Source: an uncultured Erysipelotrichaceae bacterium
GTDB taxonomy: Bacteria; Bacillota_I; Bacilli_A; Erysipelotrichales; Erysipelotrichaceae
NCBI GenBank assembly: GCA_902793635.1
Contig: CADBEA010000004.1
Coordinates: forward strand, 32,745 to 96,744
Length of the DNA stretch: 64,000 nt
Direction of reading: 5' to 3'
Shown here: piece after piece, positions 46,640 through 54,259 of the stretch
How positions within the stretch are numbered: the first letter of the stretch is position 1
Layout of the letters: every line of letters starts with the position of its first letter
Notes under the pieces: generated by a model
Seen by the model: only the letters and a program-made list of their open reading frames with translations
What the model was told of the DNA's origin: nothing
Database searches by the model: none
Position numbers and translations under genes: made by a program

Positions 46640-47515
46640 ATGGCCACGAATTTAGAAAGACTTCAGAACTGCTCCGCCAGACAACTGGAAGCCTTCATCA
46701 GATCGATCGTATCAAAGCGTGCCAGTGAATATGTCAACTGGGGCGCATGGCTGTCTTCCGATGACCCGGATGTCGTATTCCTGGGTGAAGACGCATTATA
46801 CAGAAATGCCGACGGAACGGAACGCGAATGCCGTTTTCTGAAAGAAGAAAGAAAGGAAGACGGAATTCCTTACCGCACGGTCTTCTTCTTTGAGGATGAC
46901 GGTGATGTCACAACCGACACAGTCCGCGCCGACTTTGTCAGAAAACTGAGCGAAACAGCCTATCCGGTATACCAGGAGCCGACACCAGTGCAGAAGGAAG
47001 AAGAAGCACCGGCTGCAGCGCCGGCTATGGAAAGCGACGATTTTGACTTTGACAGTTTCACGGAAAGCATGATCCTTTCGGAAATCAACGAAGCAGTCGA
47101 TGAAGCAGCCAGAGCGGAAGATCAGATTTCCAGCCGCATCAGCGCCGAGGAAGAAGAAGCCGCTGCCCAGGCTGCCGCCGACAAACCGTTTACCGACATT
47201 CAGAACATCGAACTGGACGACGAGGAAACACCGGAAGAAACACCGGCACCGGTTTCCGATCCGGATTCCACCGACTTCCTGGACTACATGCCGCAGCTGG
47301 AAGAATATGATCAGGCCATTGAGAATATTGAGAACACGCTGCAGATGGATCTGCAGGATGTTCCGCTCGACGAGGAAGACGAACCGATCGGTGAACTTCT
47401 GCAGACTCTGAAGGAACGCTCCGCCCTCTATGACGCCAACGATCCGGAAGATCACGAACTGCCGACGATCGCCTTCACGGCCATCGCCGAAGACAAACTC
47501 GTCAACAACGAATAA
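46640..47515 (+). CDS. Hypothetical acidic protein
   Basis: 291 residues from the ATG at 46640, after GGGAGG. A folded-looking head (about 1-105, NLERLQNCSARQLEAFIRSI ... YRTVFFFEDDGD) is followed by a long Glu/Asp/Ala/Pro-rich tail, probably disordered. The head has an NWG...LS pattern and alternating charged residues but is not a family I recognise. No membrane segment. Divergent from rplS with its own terminator. Confidence 0.75.
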   Translation: MATNLERLQNCSARQLEAFIRSIVSKRASEYVNWGAWLSSDDPDVVFLGEDALYRNADGTERECRFLKEERKEDGIPYRTVFFFEDDGDVTTDTVRADFVRKLSETAYPVYQEPTPVQKEEEAPAAAPAMESDDFDFDSFTESMILSEINEAVDEAARAEDQISSRISAEEEEAAAQAAADKPFTDIQNIELDDEETPEETPAPVSDPDSTDFLDYMPQLEEYDQAIENIENTLQMDLQDVPLDEEDEPIGELLQTLKERSALYDANDPEDHELPTIAFTAIAEDKLVNNE

Positions 47516-47526
47516 GAAGTCATAAG

Positions 47527-47556
47527 AAAAGGTATTCGCGCAGGAATACCTTTTTT
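47527..47556. terminator. Bidirectional terminator
   Basis: AAAAGGTATTC and GAATACCTTTT arms around GCGCAG, with T and A runs on both sides, between the convergent acidic protein gene and the ComB-like gene. Confidence 0.88.
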
Positions 47557-48247
47557 ATGCCCGGATCCAGGACGTTTCAAACAGATCGTCCTTTTTTTCG
47601 ACAAGCAGTACATGATCGAAGCGGTCATGCGGAATACTCAGCCAGAAGTCTCTTTCCGGAAACACGTCCTTCTGCAGCGGATCGAAGAATTTCTTTCCTT
47701 CCTGATAACGCAGCTGCAGTGCCCTTTCTTCAACATCCTTCAGTGGTTCGCCGCGCAGCAGAGAAGCGATATATGCGGCGCACAATTCATCTTCTTCCGT
47801 TGTTTTGACACCGTTCCAGCCCATCGCGACAAGCGATACCTCAGCGGGATCCTGCGCCAGGATATAGCGGGCGGTGGCCGCCGCGTTGACCAGTGATCCG
47901 GCCAGAACCGTATCGGCACCGGCCGCGGCTGTCAGCCCCTGCACACCGGCGCTCGTCGTGTGGACGACTGTTTTATCGCTCAGTTGTGCATGCTCGAAAG
48001 CAGCCGGCGAATTCCCGTAATCAAAGCCTTCCACCATGATGCCGTTGCGCTCGCCGGCCAGGATCCATTCCGGATGTTCCTTTCTGAGCCGGAAGGCATC
48101 CTCGACTTTTCCGACCGCGATGACTTTCGCGGCACCGGCTTCATACATGTAGCATTCGGCACTGAAAGCGCGGAAGACGTCAATGATGACCGTCAGTCCC
48201 TTCGCCTGCCGGGCTCCTTCCAGAAGATGAAGGATGCGGACGTTCAT
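47555..48247 (-). CDS. 2-phosphosulfolactate phosphatase family protein (ComB-like)
   Basis: 230 residues from the ATG at 48247 (ATGA overlap with the GNAT gene). VIIDVFRAFSAECYMYEAGA and TTSAGVQGL match the ComB family, whose founding member dephosphorylates 2-phosphosulfolactate in coenzyme M synthesis. Firmicutes do not make coenzyme M, so here it probably acts on another phosphorylated metabolite. Confidence 0.8.
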   Translation of the reverse strand: MNVRILHLLEGARQAKGLTVIIDVFRAFSAECYMYEAGAAKVIAVGKVEDAFRLRKEHPEWILAGERNGIMVEGFDYGNSPAAFEHAQLSDKTVVHTTSAGVQGLTAAAGADTVLAGSLVNAAATARYILAQDPAEVSLVAMGWNGVKTTEEDELCAAYIASLLRGEPLKDVEERALQLRYQEGKKFFDPLQKDVFPERDFWLSIPHDRFDHVLLVEKKDDLFETSWIRA

Positions 48248-48525
48248 ATCTTTCTGCCTTTCCGATAAAGAATCCATTCCGGATTTTTGTCGAACATGGC
48301 AGCGGCATAGGAACACTGCGGATCGACGGTCAGCTTCTTCTCAATCGCATCTTCCACGACCATTTTCACAAGCTCGGCAGCGACACCCTTGCCGCGGGTG
48401 GAAACGTCCACGGCTGTGTGATCGATGACGCGTGTCTTTCCTTCGTCTTTAAACTGACAGACACCGACGAGGGTTTCCCCGTCAAACGCGGCGCTCTGTC
48501 CTTCCATCATTTTGTATTCGATCAT
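48244..48525 (-). CDS. Small GNAT-type N-acetyltransferase (Acetyltransf_CG family)
   Basis: 93 residues. The acetyl-CoA loop is STRGKGVAAELVKMVVEDA; the short, one-domain form ending CSYAAAMFDKNPEWILYRK is typical of YjdJ/CG proteins. Substrate unknown. Overlaps pdp and the ComB-like gene by four bases each. Confidence 0.88.
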   Translation of the reverse strand: MIEYKMMEGQSAAFDGETLVGVCQFKDEGKTRVIDHTAVDVSTRGKGVAAELVKMVVEDAIEKKLTVDPQCSYAAAMFDKNPEWILYRKGRKI

Positions 48526-49850
48526 ATATTCTCCCTTGTGATGACTTCATAGACCATCGGCGGAACCTTCTTCGGGTAACTGCTGATCTCGATTCCTTCC
48601 CGGAACACTCTGATACTTTCCGCAAGTCTGGTTTCGTCATTGACATACATCGTGCACAGCGGTTCGCCTTCCTTTATATAAGAACCACAGCGGACCTTCA
48701 TGACAAGACCGACAGCGTGATCGATCTGATCTTCCTTGGTTGCCCTTCCGGCGCCCAGCAGCTGGGCGGCGGTACCGATCTTTTCGGCATTCATCGCCGA
48801 CACGTAACCGCTCCTTTCCGCCGGCACCTCAATCAGTTTATTGACTTTCAGCAGCTGGTTGATCTTCTGCGGATCGATGTAGGATGCGTCGCCATGCTGG
48901 AGCTCAAACATCTTTTTCAGATGCCGCAGACCGGAACCGTCATGGATCGCCGTCTTCAGTTTCGCGGCGGCTTCTTCTTCGCTTTCGGCAAGGTCCGCGA
49001 GCATCAGCATATGGATGCCGAGCAGCAGGCATACCCGGTAAAGTGGATCGTCCTCTGGAATATCACCGTTCAGCAGCTGGATGGCTTCCCTGACCTCCAG
49101 GGCGTTGCCGACTGCCAGACCAAGCGGCTGGTTCATGTCCGTGATCAGCGCTCTGACCCGGCGGCCGGTCAGCTCACCGATGGATACCATCAGAACTGCC
49201 AGTTTTTTAGCTTCCGGCAGTGTGCGCATGAAAGCGCCGCTGCCAACCTTGACATCGAGGACAATGGCATCCGCGCCGCTGGCCAGCTTCTTGGACATGA
49301 TCGAGGAAGCGATCAGAGGAATCGAACGGACTGTCGCGGTCACGTCGCGCAGAGCGTAGATCTTTTTATCCGCCGGAACGAGTTTGGCCGTCTGTCCGAT
49401 GACCGCCACACCGTTCCTGCGGACAATATCCTTGAATTCCTCCAGAGGAATCTCAACACTGGCACCCGGCACCGATTCGATCTTGTCCAGCGTGCCGCCG
49501 GTATGACCGAGACCGCGGCCGCTCATTTTGGCGACCGTACCGCCGCAGGCAGCCACCAGCGGAGCCACGACAAGCGTCGTCGTGTCACCGACGCCGCCGG
49601 TGCTGTGCTTGTCTACCTTGATGCCCGGCAGATCGGAAAGATCGACGGTATCGCCGCTTTCCATCATTGCCATGGTCAGCTGGGCGGTTTCCACGTCACT
49701 CATTCCCTTCAGCATAATGGCCATTGTCATGGCACTCATCTGATAGTCGGGAATCGCACCGCTGACATACCCGTCTACCATGAATCGGATTTCTTCGCTG
49801 CTTAAAGCAAGACCTTCCGCCTTGCGTTCAATCATATCTACAAACCGCAT
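48522..49850 (-). CDS. pdp: Pyrimidine-nucleoside phosphorylase
   Basis: 442 residues. Reversibly phosphorolyses uridine, deoxyuridine and thymidine. KHSTGGVGDTTTLVVAPLVAA and KMSGRGLGHTGGTLDKIE are the phosphate and nucleoside motifs; a C-terminal biotinyl-lipoyl-like domain is present. First of three overlapping genes. TGC-GATAAT lies upstream as a possible extended -10. Confidence 0.95.
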   Translation of the reverse strand: MRFVDMIERKAEGLALSSEEIRFMVDGYVSGAIPDYQMSAMTMAIMLKGMSDVETAQLTMAMMESGDTVDLSDLPGIKVDKHSTGGVGDTTTLVVAPLVAACGGTVAKMSGRGLGHTGGTLDKIESVPGASVEIPLEEFKDIVRRNGVAVIGQTAKLVPADKKIYALRDVTATVRSIPLIASSIMSKKLASGADAIVLDVKVGSGAFMRTLPEAKKLAVLMVSIGELTGRRVRALITDMNQPLGLAVGNALEVREAIQLLNGDIPEDDPLYRVCLLLGIHMLMLADLAESEEEAAAKLKTAIHDGSGLRHLKKMFELQHGDASYIDPQKINQLLKVNKLIEVPAERSGYVSAMNAEKIGTAAQLLGAGRATKEDQIDHAVGLVMKVRCGSYIKEGEPLCTMYVNDETRLAESIRVFREGIEISSYPKKVPPMVYEVITRENI

Positions 49851-49916
49851 GATAACTCCTTAAACAATGAACTCTCTTTAAGAAATTATCGCACTCTTTG
49901 CCTGTTTTTTAAATGC

Positions 49917-50168
49917 TCAGGCACGATATTTCCGGCGGGTCTGCCGGATTGCGTAGGCACTGACCGCAAGGGAAAAATGACAGTACCACATGGCTGCCTG
50001 GGCCTCGCTGATCCGCGCCTTTTCCGCACATTGCAGCAGCGGTTCCCTTTTCAGATAGCAGTTGAGCAATGCGACCCATTGCTCCGGTGACATCGTGTTG
50101 TCGGGATGTCTGATCTGAAAGCGCGCATATTTCTTCAAAGCTTCTTTTTCGAATTGTCTCTGTGTCAT
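49917..50168 (-). CDS. Small hypothetical protein
   Basis: 83 residues, basic ends, three Cys in the middle (LNCYLKREPLLQCAEKARI, WYCHF). Not recognised. AGGAGG nine bases before the ATG supports this frame over an overlapping 105-codon frame. The ribosome site is inside the 3' arm of a terminator-like hairpin (50169-50209), suggesting regulated expression. It may be a DNA-binding fragment (ISEAQAAMWYCHF looks helix-turn-helix-like) but that is a guess. Confidence 0.55.
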   Translation of the reverse strand: MTQRQFEKEALKKYARFQIRHPDNTMSPEQWVALLNCYLKREPLLQCAEKARISEAQAAMWYCHFSLAVSAYAIRQTRRKYRA

Positions 50169-50209
50169 GAAAAAAGACCTCCTGTCCGTAATATACGTTT
50201 CGAAGGTCT
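50169..50209 (-). terminator. Terminator-like hairpin covering a ribosome site
   Basis: On the minus strand AGACCT and AGGTCT arms enclose an inner CGTA-TAT-TACG stem and end in TTTTTTC directly before the ATG at 50168. The AGGAGG site of the 83-residue gene is in the stem. It may end the DUF554 transcript and/or gate translation. Confidence 0.55.
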
Positions 50210-50235
50210 GTTTCCCTGTACATCACTGTGTATTC

Positions 50236-50952
50236 TCAGAAAAAGAAGGAAAAAATCATCGCGGCAAGCACGGCCGGCAGCATATTCGCGACCCGGAAGG
50301 TCTTCGGCCAGATCAGATTGACACCGACACAGAAGATCAGCACGTTGCCGACCAGTGATAAAGCATCAATTGCCGGCTGCGTCATCAATGAAGATAACAG
50401 CACGGCCAGAATGGTCACACTGCCCTGCAGGATACCGACCGGAATAGCGGAGAAGATACAGCCTTTTCCCATTGCAGCCGCCATGACCATGATGATCAGA
50501 AAGTCGAGGATCGCCTTGACAGCAAGCGTCGTATAATCACCGCTCATCCCATCCTGGATCGCGCCGACGACAGCCATGGCTCCGATGCACACCGTCAGAG
50601 AAGCTGTCACGAAGCCAGTGACAAAGGATGCGTCATTACTGCTGCCGGATTTCTGTTTCAGCCATTCACCGAACTGTTCCAGACGGTCTTCCAGATTGAT
50701 GAATTCACCGGCCACGACACCGACAGCCAGGGAAGCGATCATCAGCATCGCCCCTTCCATTTCCACTGAACCGCCCGTCACCCGGATCATTTTCTGCAGT
50801 GTGCCGGAAATACCGACGAACATGACCGCGACGCCGTTCGCCTTGATCAGCGAATCACGGTAACGTTCCTTCAGCAGATTTCCGAAAAACAGTCCGAGAA
50901 TACCGCCGGCGACAATGGCGGCCATATTTATCAGTGTGCCCAGTCCCCTCAT
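50236..50952 (-). CDS. DUF554 family membrane protein
   Basis: 238 residues, about six to seven membrane segments. MRGLGTLINMAAIVAGGILGLFFG at the start and CIGAMAVVGAIQDG are typical of DUF554 (YdfK/YqgA). Function unknown; a small-molecule channel or transporter is likely. GGAGGAG precedes the start, and TACAAT lies further upstream. Confidence 0.88.
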   Translation of the reverse strand: MRGLGTLINMAAIVAGGILGLFFGNLLKERYRDSLIKANGVAVMFVGISGTLQKMIRVTGGSVEMEGAMLMIASLAVGVVAGEFINLEDRLEQFGEWLKQKSGSSNDASFVTGFVTASLTVCIGAMAVVGAIQDGMSGDYTTLAVKAILDFLIIMVMAAAMGKGCIFSAIPVGILQGSVTILAVLLSSLMTQPAIDALSLVGNVLIFCVGVNLIWPKTFRVANMLPAVLAAMIFSFFF

Positions 50953-51019
50953 AGATTTCTCCTCCGCTGCATTGTATCACTTCTTTCCCTTCCGCAAAAG
51001 AAACATGATAGTGGAAAGA

Positions 51020-51057
51020 AAACAACACCGGCTTTTTAACGGCCGGTGTTGTTTTTC
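51020..51057 (-). terminator. Intrinsic terminator after the coiled-coil gene
   Basis: ACAACACCGGC and GCCGGTGTTGT arms with a short loop and T runs on both sides. Confidence 0.92.
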
Positions 51058-51081
51058 AGAAATGAATTTTCAATACTGCAA

Positions 51082-51783
51082 TCAGCTGTTTTCGACAAGC
51101 TTGTTCATCTTGTCAGTGTAGTCAGTGAGCACGTCGCAGGCATCCTGGATAGCCATTTCAGCTTCCAGAGCATATGCGTAAGCGATCATCTGGCAGTCAT
51201 CCGCATAGTCGAGAAGATCAGTGATCATGCGCTCTTCAGCAGCCATGTCAAGCTGTGTCTTCTTATTGTCGATTCTTCTTGCGAGTTCTTCCTTATGCAT
51301 CTGAACCTTGAGACGGGAAGCGTTCAGTTTGCCTTCATAACGTTCCTTGGCAAGACGGAGGTTTTCTTCAGTGGCGTTGAAATTGCCTTCAACTGTGGCA
51401 AGCTGATCGTCAGCCTTGGCCTGCAGTGTCTCAACTGCTTCGTCATGGATCGCTTCATCGATCTTGTCGAAAGCGGCGCCGATTTTGTCAGCCTTTGCTT
51501 CGATCTTGTCATCGATTCTGTCTTCCATAGCAGCAACATCTTCCTTGACAAGCTGCTGTGTGACTCTGACATCAGATTTAGCTTCTTCGATGCTGTTTTC
51601 GATCTTGGATTCAACTTCCTTGTTGAAGTTTTCGACCTTGTCGTTCATCTGGTTCAGCTTTTCTTCTCTCTCGTTCTTGTTGTACTGATAAGCTTCTTTG
51701 GCAACGTCCATCGATTCATTGAGCTTGGCCTTGAGTTCTTCCAGTTTGGCCTGCTGTTTTGCAACTCTCTCTTCAAAATTCAT
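51082..51783 (-). CDS. Coiled-coil protein of unknown function
   Basis: 233 residues, almost entirely helical and highly charged, with heptad-like patterns from about 1 to 190 (EERVAKQQAKLEELKAKLN, MEDRIDDKIEAKADKIG). The last 45 residues are less charged (DDCQMIAYAYALEAEMAIQD). No signal peptide or membrane segment. AAGGAG precedes the ATG. Apolipoprotein- or phasin-like by composition; role unknown. Confidence 0.8.
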   Translation of the reverse strand: MNFEERVAKQQAKLEELKAKLNESMDVAKEAYQYNKNEREEKLNQMNDKVENFNKEVESKIENSIEEAKSDVRVTQQLVKEDVAAMEDRIDDKIEAKADKIGAAFDKIDEAIHDEAVETLQAKADDQLATVEGNFNATEENLRLAKERYEGKLNASRLKVQMHKEELARRIDNKKTQLDMAAEERMITDLLDYADDCQMIAYAYALEAEMAIQDACDVLTDYTDKMNKLVENS

Positions 51784-51912
51784 GTGATTACTCCTTCTAT
51801 TTTTATTATGTGGTCAGTCTGTTTTGACCCTTCATATATATGAGTCCCCTGAATTATGTTTCTCAAGTAAAAAATAGTGAATGTCTACTACATATTTTTA
51901 TCAATGCACATT

Positions 51913-51945
51913 ATAAAAGCCCGCAGACTGTCTGGGTCTGCAGGC
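51913..51945 (-). terminator. Intrinsic terminator after the hemolysin III gene
   Basis: On the minus strand GCCTGCAGAC and GTCTGCGGGC arms followed by TTTTAT. Confidence 0.8.
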
Positions 51946-51967
51946 ATGGTATTGATGATAAATATAT

Positions 51968-52675
51968 TCAGCCGATCATCGTCAGAAAGCCGCAGACGAC
52001 GATGAAGTGGCAGAATGTACCGGCCAGTACAAAGCAATGGAAAACTTCGTGGCTGCCGAACCGCGGATTTGCGAGGAACTTCGGGCGGATGGCATAAATC
52101 ACGGCACCGATCGAGTACAGAATGCCGCCGGCCAGCAGCCAGATAAAGGCACCGGCGCTCAGACTTCTCAGAAGCTGCGGCAGTGCGAAGATGCATACCC
52201 AGCCCATCGCGGTATAAATCACTGACGACACCCATTTCGGGCAGGTCACATAGAACAGCTTGAAGACGATACCGGCCAGAGCGATACCCCAGACAGCCGC
52301 CAGCATGATCCAGCCGAACGGTTTGTCAATGGCGATCACGCATACCGGCGTATAGGTGCCGGCAATCAGAATGAATATGGAAAGATGATCGATCTTCTTC
52401 AGAAGAAGATTCGCCTTCTCACTGATATTGAAGGAATGGTAGGCAGACGAAGCGCCATAGAGCAGGATCATGCTCAGCATGTAGATCATGTACGAGATCA
52501 TGGAAACTGTTTCGTTTTGGGCCAGATACCCTTTCAGCATCAGAAACGGCATGGCGACGATCGCCGCCAGAAAACCGGCAATATGAGTCAGCGCGCTCCA
52601 GAAATCCTTAAGACGGAAATACCCGGAAATCATCAATGTATCACTGATAGCCGGTCGATTCTCATATACTGTCAT
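51968..52675 (-). CDS. Hemolysin III family protein (YqfA/PAQR-like)
   Basis: 235 residues, seven membrane helices. The metal motif residues are present: Ser/His in SSAYHSF, Asp in KIDHLSIFILIAGTYTP, and the C-terminal GSHEVFHCFVLAGTFCHF His pair. Relatives are PAQR receptors with ceramidase-like hydrolase sites; in bacteria the role is unclear. Divergent from the DUF1836 gene across a duplicated operator-like sequence. Confidence 0.92.
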   Translation of the reverse strand: MTVYENRPAISDTLMISGYFRLKDFWSALTHIAGFLAAIVAMPFLMLKGYLAQNETVSMISYMIYMLSMILLYGASSAYHSFNISEKANLLLKKIDHLSIFILIAGTYTPVCVIAIDKPFGWIMLAAVWGIALAGIVFKLFYVTCPKWVSSVIYTAMGWVCIFALPQLLRSLSAGAFIWLLAGGILYSIGAVIYAIRPKFLANPRFGSHEVFHCFVLAGTFCHFIVVCGFLTMIG

Positions 52676-52708
52676 AAATCACCTCCGGATTTCATATATC
52701 CTTTAATC

Positions 52709-52758
52709 GGTTATTGATAAACCTTTTGCAATTAAATACTATCGGTTTTTCAATAACC
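52709..52758. promoter_or_regulatory. Duplicated operator-like sequence in the hemolysin III / DUF1836 gap
   Basis: GGTTATTGATAAACC (52709-52723) and GGTTTTTCAATAACC (52744-52758) form an inverted repeat (14 of 15 complementary), 35 bases apart centre to centre. They flank the -10 of the upstream DUF1836 promoter. Confidence 0.6.
52714..52742 (+). promoter_or_regulatory. Upstream promoter of the DUF1836 gene
   Basis: TTGATA, 17 bases, TACTAT, lying inside the operator-like repeat. Confidence 0.45.
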
Positions 52759-52783
52759 TGTCAAGGGGTAATGACGTATAGAT

Positions 52784-52812
52784 TTGACGCTTATGATTAT
52801 CTCAACTATAAT
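52784..52812 (+). promoter_or_regulatory. Downstream DUF1836 promoter, probably giving a leaderless mRNA
   Basis: TTGACG, 17 bases, TATAAT. The predicted start point (about 52819) coincides with the A of the in-frame ATG at 52819, so translation may begin without a leader. Confidence 0.65.
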
Positions 52813-52818
52813 GAATTT

Positions 52819-53337
52819 ATGAACGAAAACGTACAGATCCACGAAGCATTGAAGAGCTTCAGCCTGCCGACTTATCATGAGATCCCCGATGTCGGACTTT
52901 ATCTTGATCAGGTCGCCAAATACATGAATTCCTTCATGGCCGATTTTCCGGAAATGAATGTCACACCGTCGATGATTTCCAACTATGCCAAACAGAAGCT
53001 GATTGACCGTGTCAATAAAAAACGCTACACGCGTGATCAGATCGCGGTGCTGCTGATGATTGCCCTGACCAAGACGGTGCTGTCCATCGACCATGTCAGG
53101 ACACTGATGGACGACATCCGAGAGACCGGTGTCACGACCGAGGAAATCTACGGCCGTTTCCGCAGTCTGCTGTCCGAGATCCTCTCTTCCTTCAGTGAAC
53201 AGGAACTTTCGGTACAGATGGATCCGGACAACGAACTGGAACACATGACCCGCAACGTCATAATCACGATCGCCCACAAAATGTATCTCGAACGCTATTT
53301 TGAAAACCGCGCAAAAAATCCGGAGGAATCAAACTGA
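52819..53337 (+). CDS. DUF1836 family protein (MerR-like DNA-binding)
   Basis: 172 residues from the ATG at 52819. DUF1836 proteins look like MerR regulators: VTPSMISNYAKQKLIDRVNKK is a winged-helix motif and RYTRDQIAVLLMIALTKTV the adjoining helices. An in-frame ATG at 52771 with AAGGGG only three bases before it would add 16 residues, but it lies upstream of the strong TTGACG/TATAAT promoter. Likely regulates itself and possibly the divergent hemolysin III gene. Confidence 0.8.
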   Translation: MNENVQIHEALKSFSLPTYHEIPDVGLYLDQVAKYMNSFMADFPEMNVTPSMISNYAKQKLIDRVNKKRYTRDQIAVLLMIALTKTVLSIDHVRTLMDDIRETGVTTEEIYGRFRSLLSEILSSFSEQELSVQMDPDNELEHMTRNVIITIAHKMYLERYFENRAKNPEESN

Positions 53338-53356
53338 TCCTCCGGATTTCTTTTTC
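53317..53356. terminator. Terminator overlapping the DUF1836 stop
   Basis: ATCCGGAGGA and TCCTCCGGAT arms and a loop containing the TGA stop, then TTTCTTTTT. It lies between convergent genes. Confidence 0.85.
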
Positions 53357-53359
53357 CGT

Positions 53360-54169
53360 TTATCTGATCACCGTGTTGTCAGGACTGTCGGGAACACCGT
53401 CATTGTCGGCATCCAGGAAGTTGGCGGATACACTGCGCTGCGGCTGATCCGGCAGTTCCAGGACGATCGTTTCCTGGGCTTCCTGCGGAGCGGCAACCGG
53501 TGCCGGTGCTGGTGTCGGAGCCGGTTTCGGTGTTTCAGTCGGCAGCGGCTGAATCGGCGATGTCACTTCCGGACGGCCGTATTCCTGAACACTGTCGTCT
53601 TCGTAGTAGTCATCGCTGACATAAAGCTTTCTGCGCTTGTGATAATACAGGAAATTCAGATAGTGAATCAGACCGACCGCAAAGACCACCGCGTACATGG
53701 CGATGCGGATCAGCAGAATGACGCGGCTGCGCAGAACGCCGGTGGCGATCTGCTGACCGAGCAGCACACTCAGGCCGCTGCCCGGAATCACGACCAGTTC
53801 CATCAGGGCTGCCAGTCCGCAGACGAGCAGGAAGGAAAGCACGATGCAAACGATCCAGCTGCGCTGACTGTATCTGCGCCATTTGAATGAGCCGATCCAG
53901 GAATAGAACTGCAGCACGAGGAAAATCAGTGCCAGAACGATTATCATGATCGATGTAAGCAGCGGTGTGACCGCTCCTTTTGACAATGTTGTGATAAACT
54001 GCTGAACAACTGTCAGCGGTGTTGTCGGCCACGGCAGCTTGACATTGAGCAGAGCGCAGACGCATGTCGCAATGATGGCACCGTTCAGTAAAATCAGAAC
54101 CGGCCAGCCAATGAACTGCATCAGGCGATGCCATTTCAGATGAGTATCCTTGCGGTCAATATATTCCAT
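53360..54169 (-). CDS. Membrane protein with proline-rich linker and thrombospondin-3-like calcium motif
   Basis: 269 residues. Four membrane segments (about 18-42, 66-92, 104-126, 148-172), a charged region, a Pro/Ala/Thr linker (TETPKPAPTPAPAPVAAP), and a C-terminal tail with NFLDADNDGVPDSPDN. The last matches the DxDxDGxxD calcium loop of thrombospondin type 3 repeats, usually extracellular. If the topology places the tail inside, this is odd. Function unknown. Weak AGGG ribosome site. Confidence 0.75.
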   Translation of the reverse strand: MEYIDRKDTHLKWHRLMQFIGWPVLILLNGAIIATCVCALLNVKLPWPTTPLTVVQQFITTLSKGAVTPLLTSIMIIVLALIFLVLQFYSWIGSFKWRRYSQRSWIVCIVLSFLLVCGLAALMELVVIPGSGLSVLLGQQIATGVLRSRVILLIRIAMYAVVFAVGLIHYLNFLYYHKRRKLYVSDDYYEDDSVQEYGRPEVTSPIQPLPTETPKPAPTPAPAPVAAPQEAQETIVLELPDQPQRSVSANFLDADNDGVPDSPDNTVIR

Positions 54170-54259
54170 ATCCCTTACACCTCACAGAATTTCTAAAAAC
54201 TATTATAGCATATGCCGGCTTTTTCAGTTGCGTATCCTACAATTTCTGCAAAAACTTGC

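Noticed and set aside
49909..50226. Alternative 105-codon frame overlapping the 83-residue gene
   Set aside because: It would start inside the hairpin region with no ribosome site, whereas the 83-codon frame has AGGAGG nine bases upstream.
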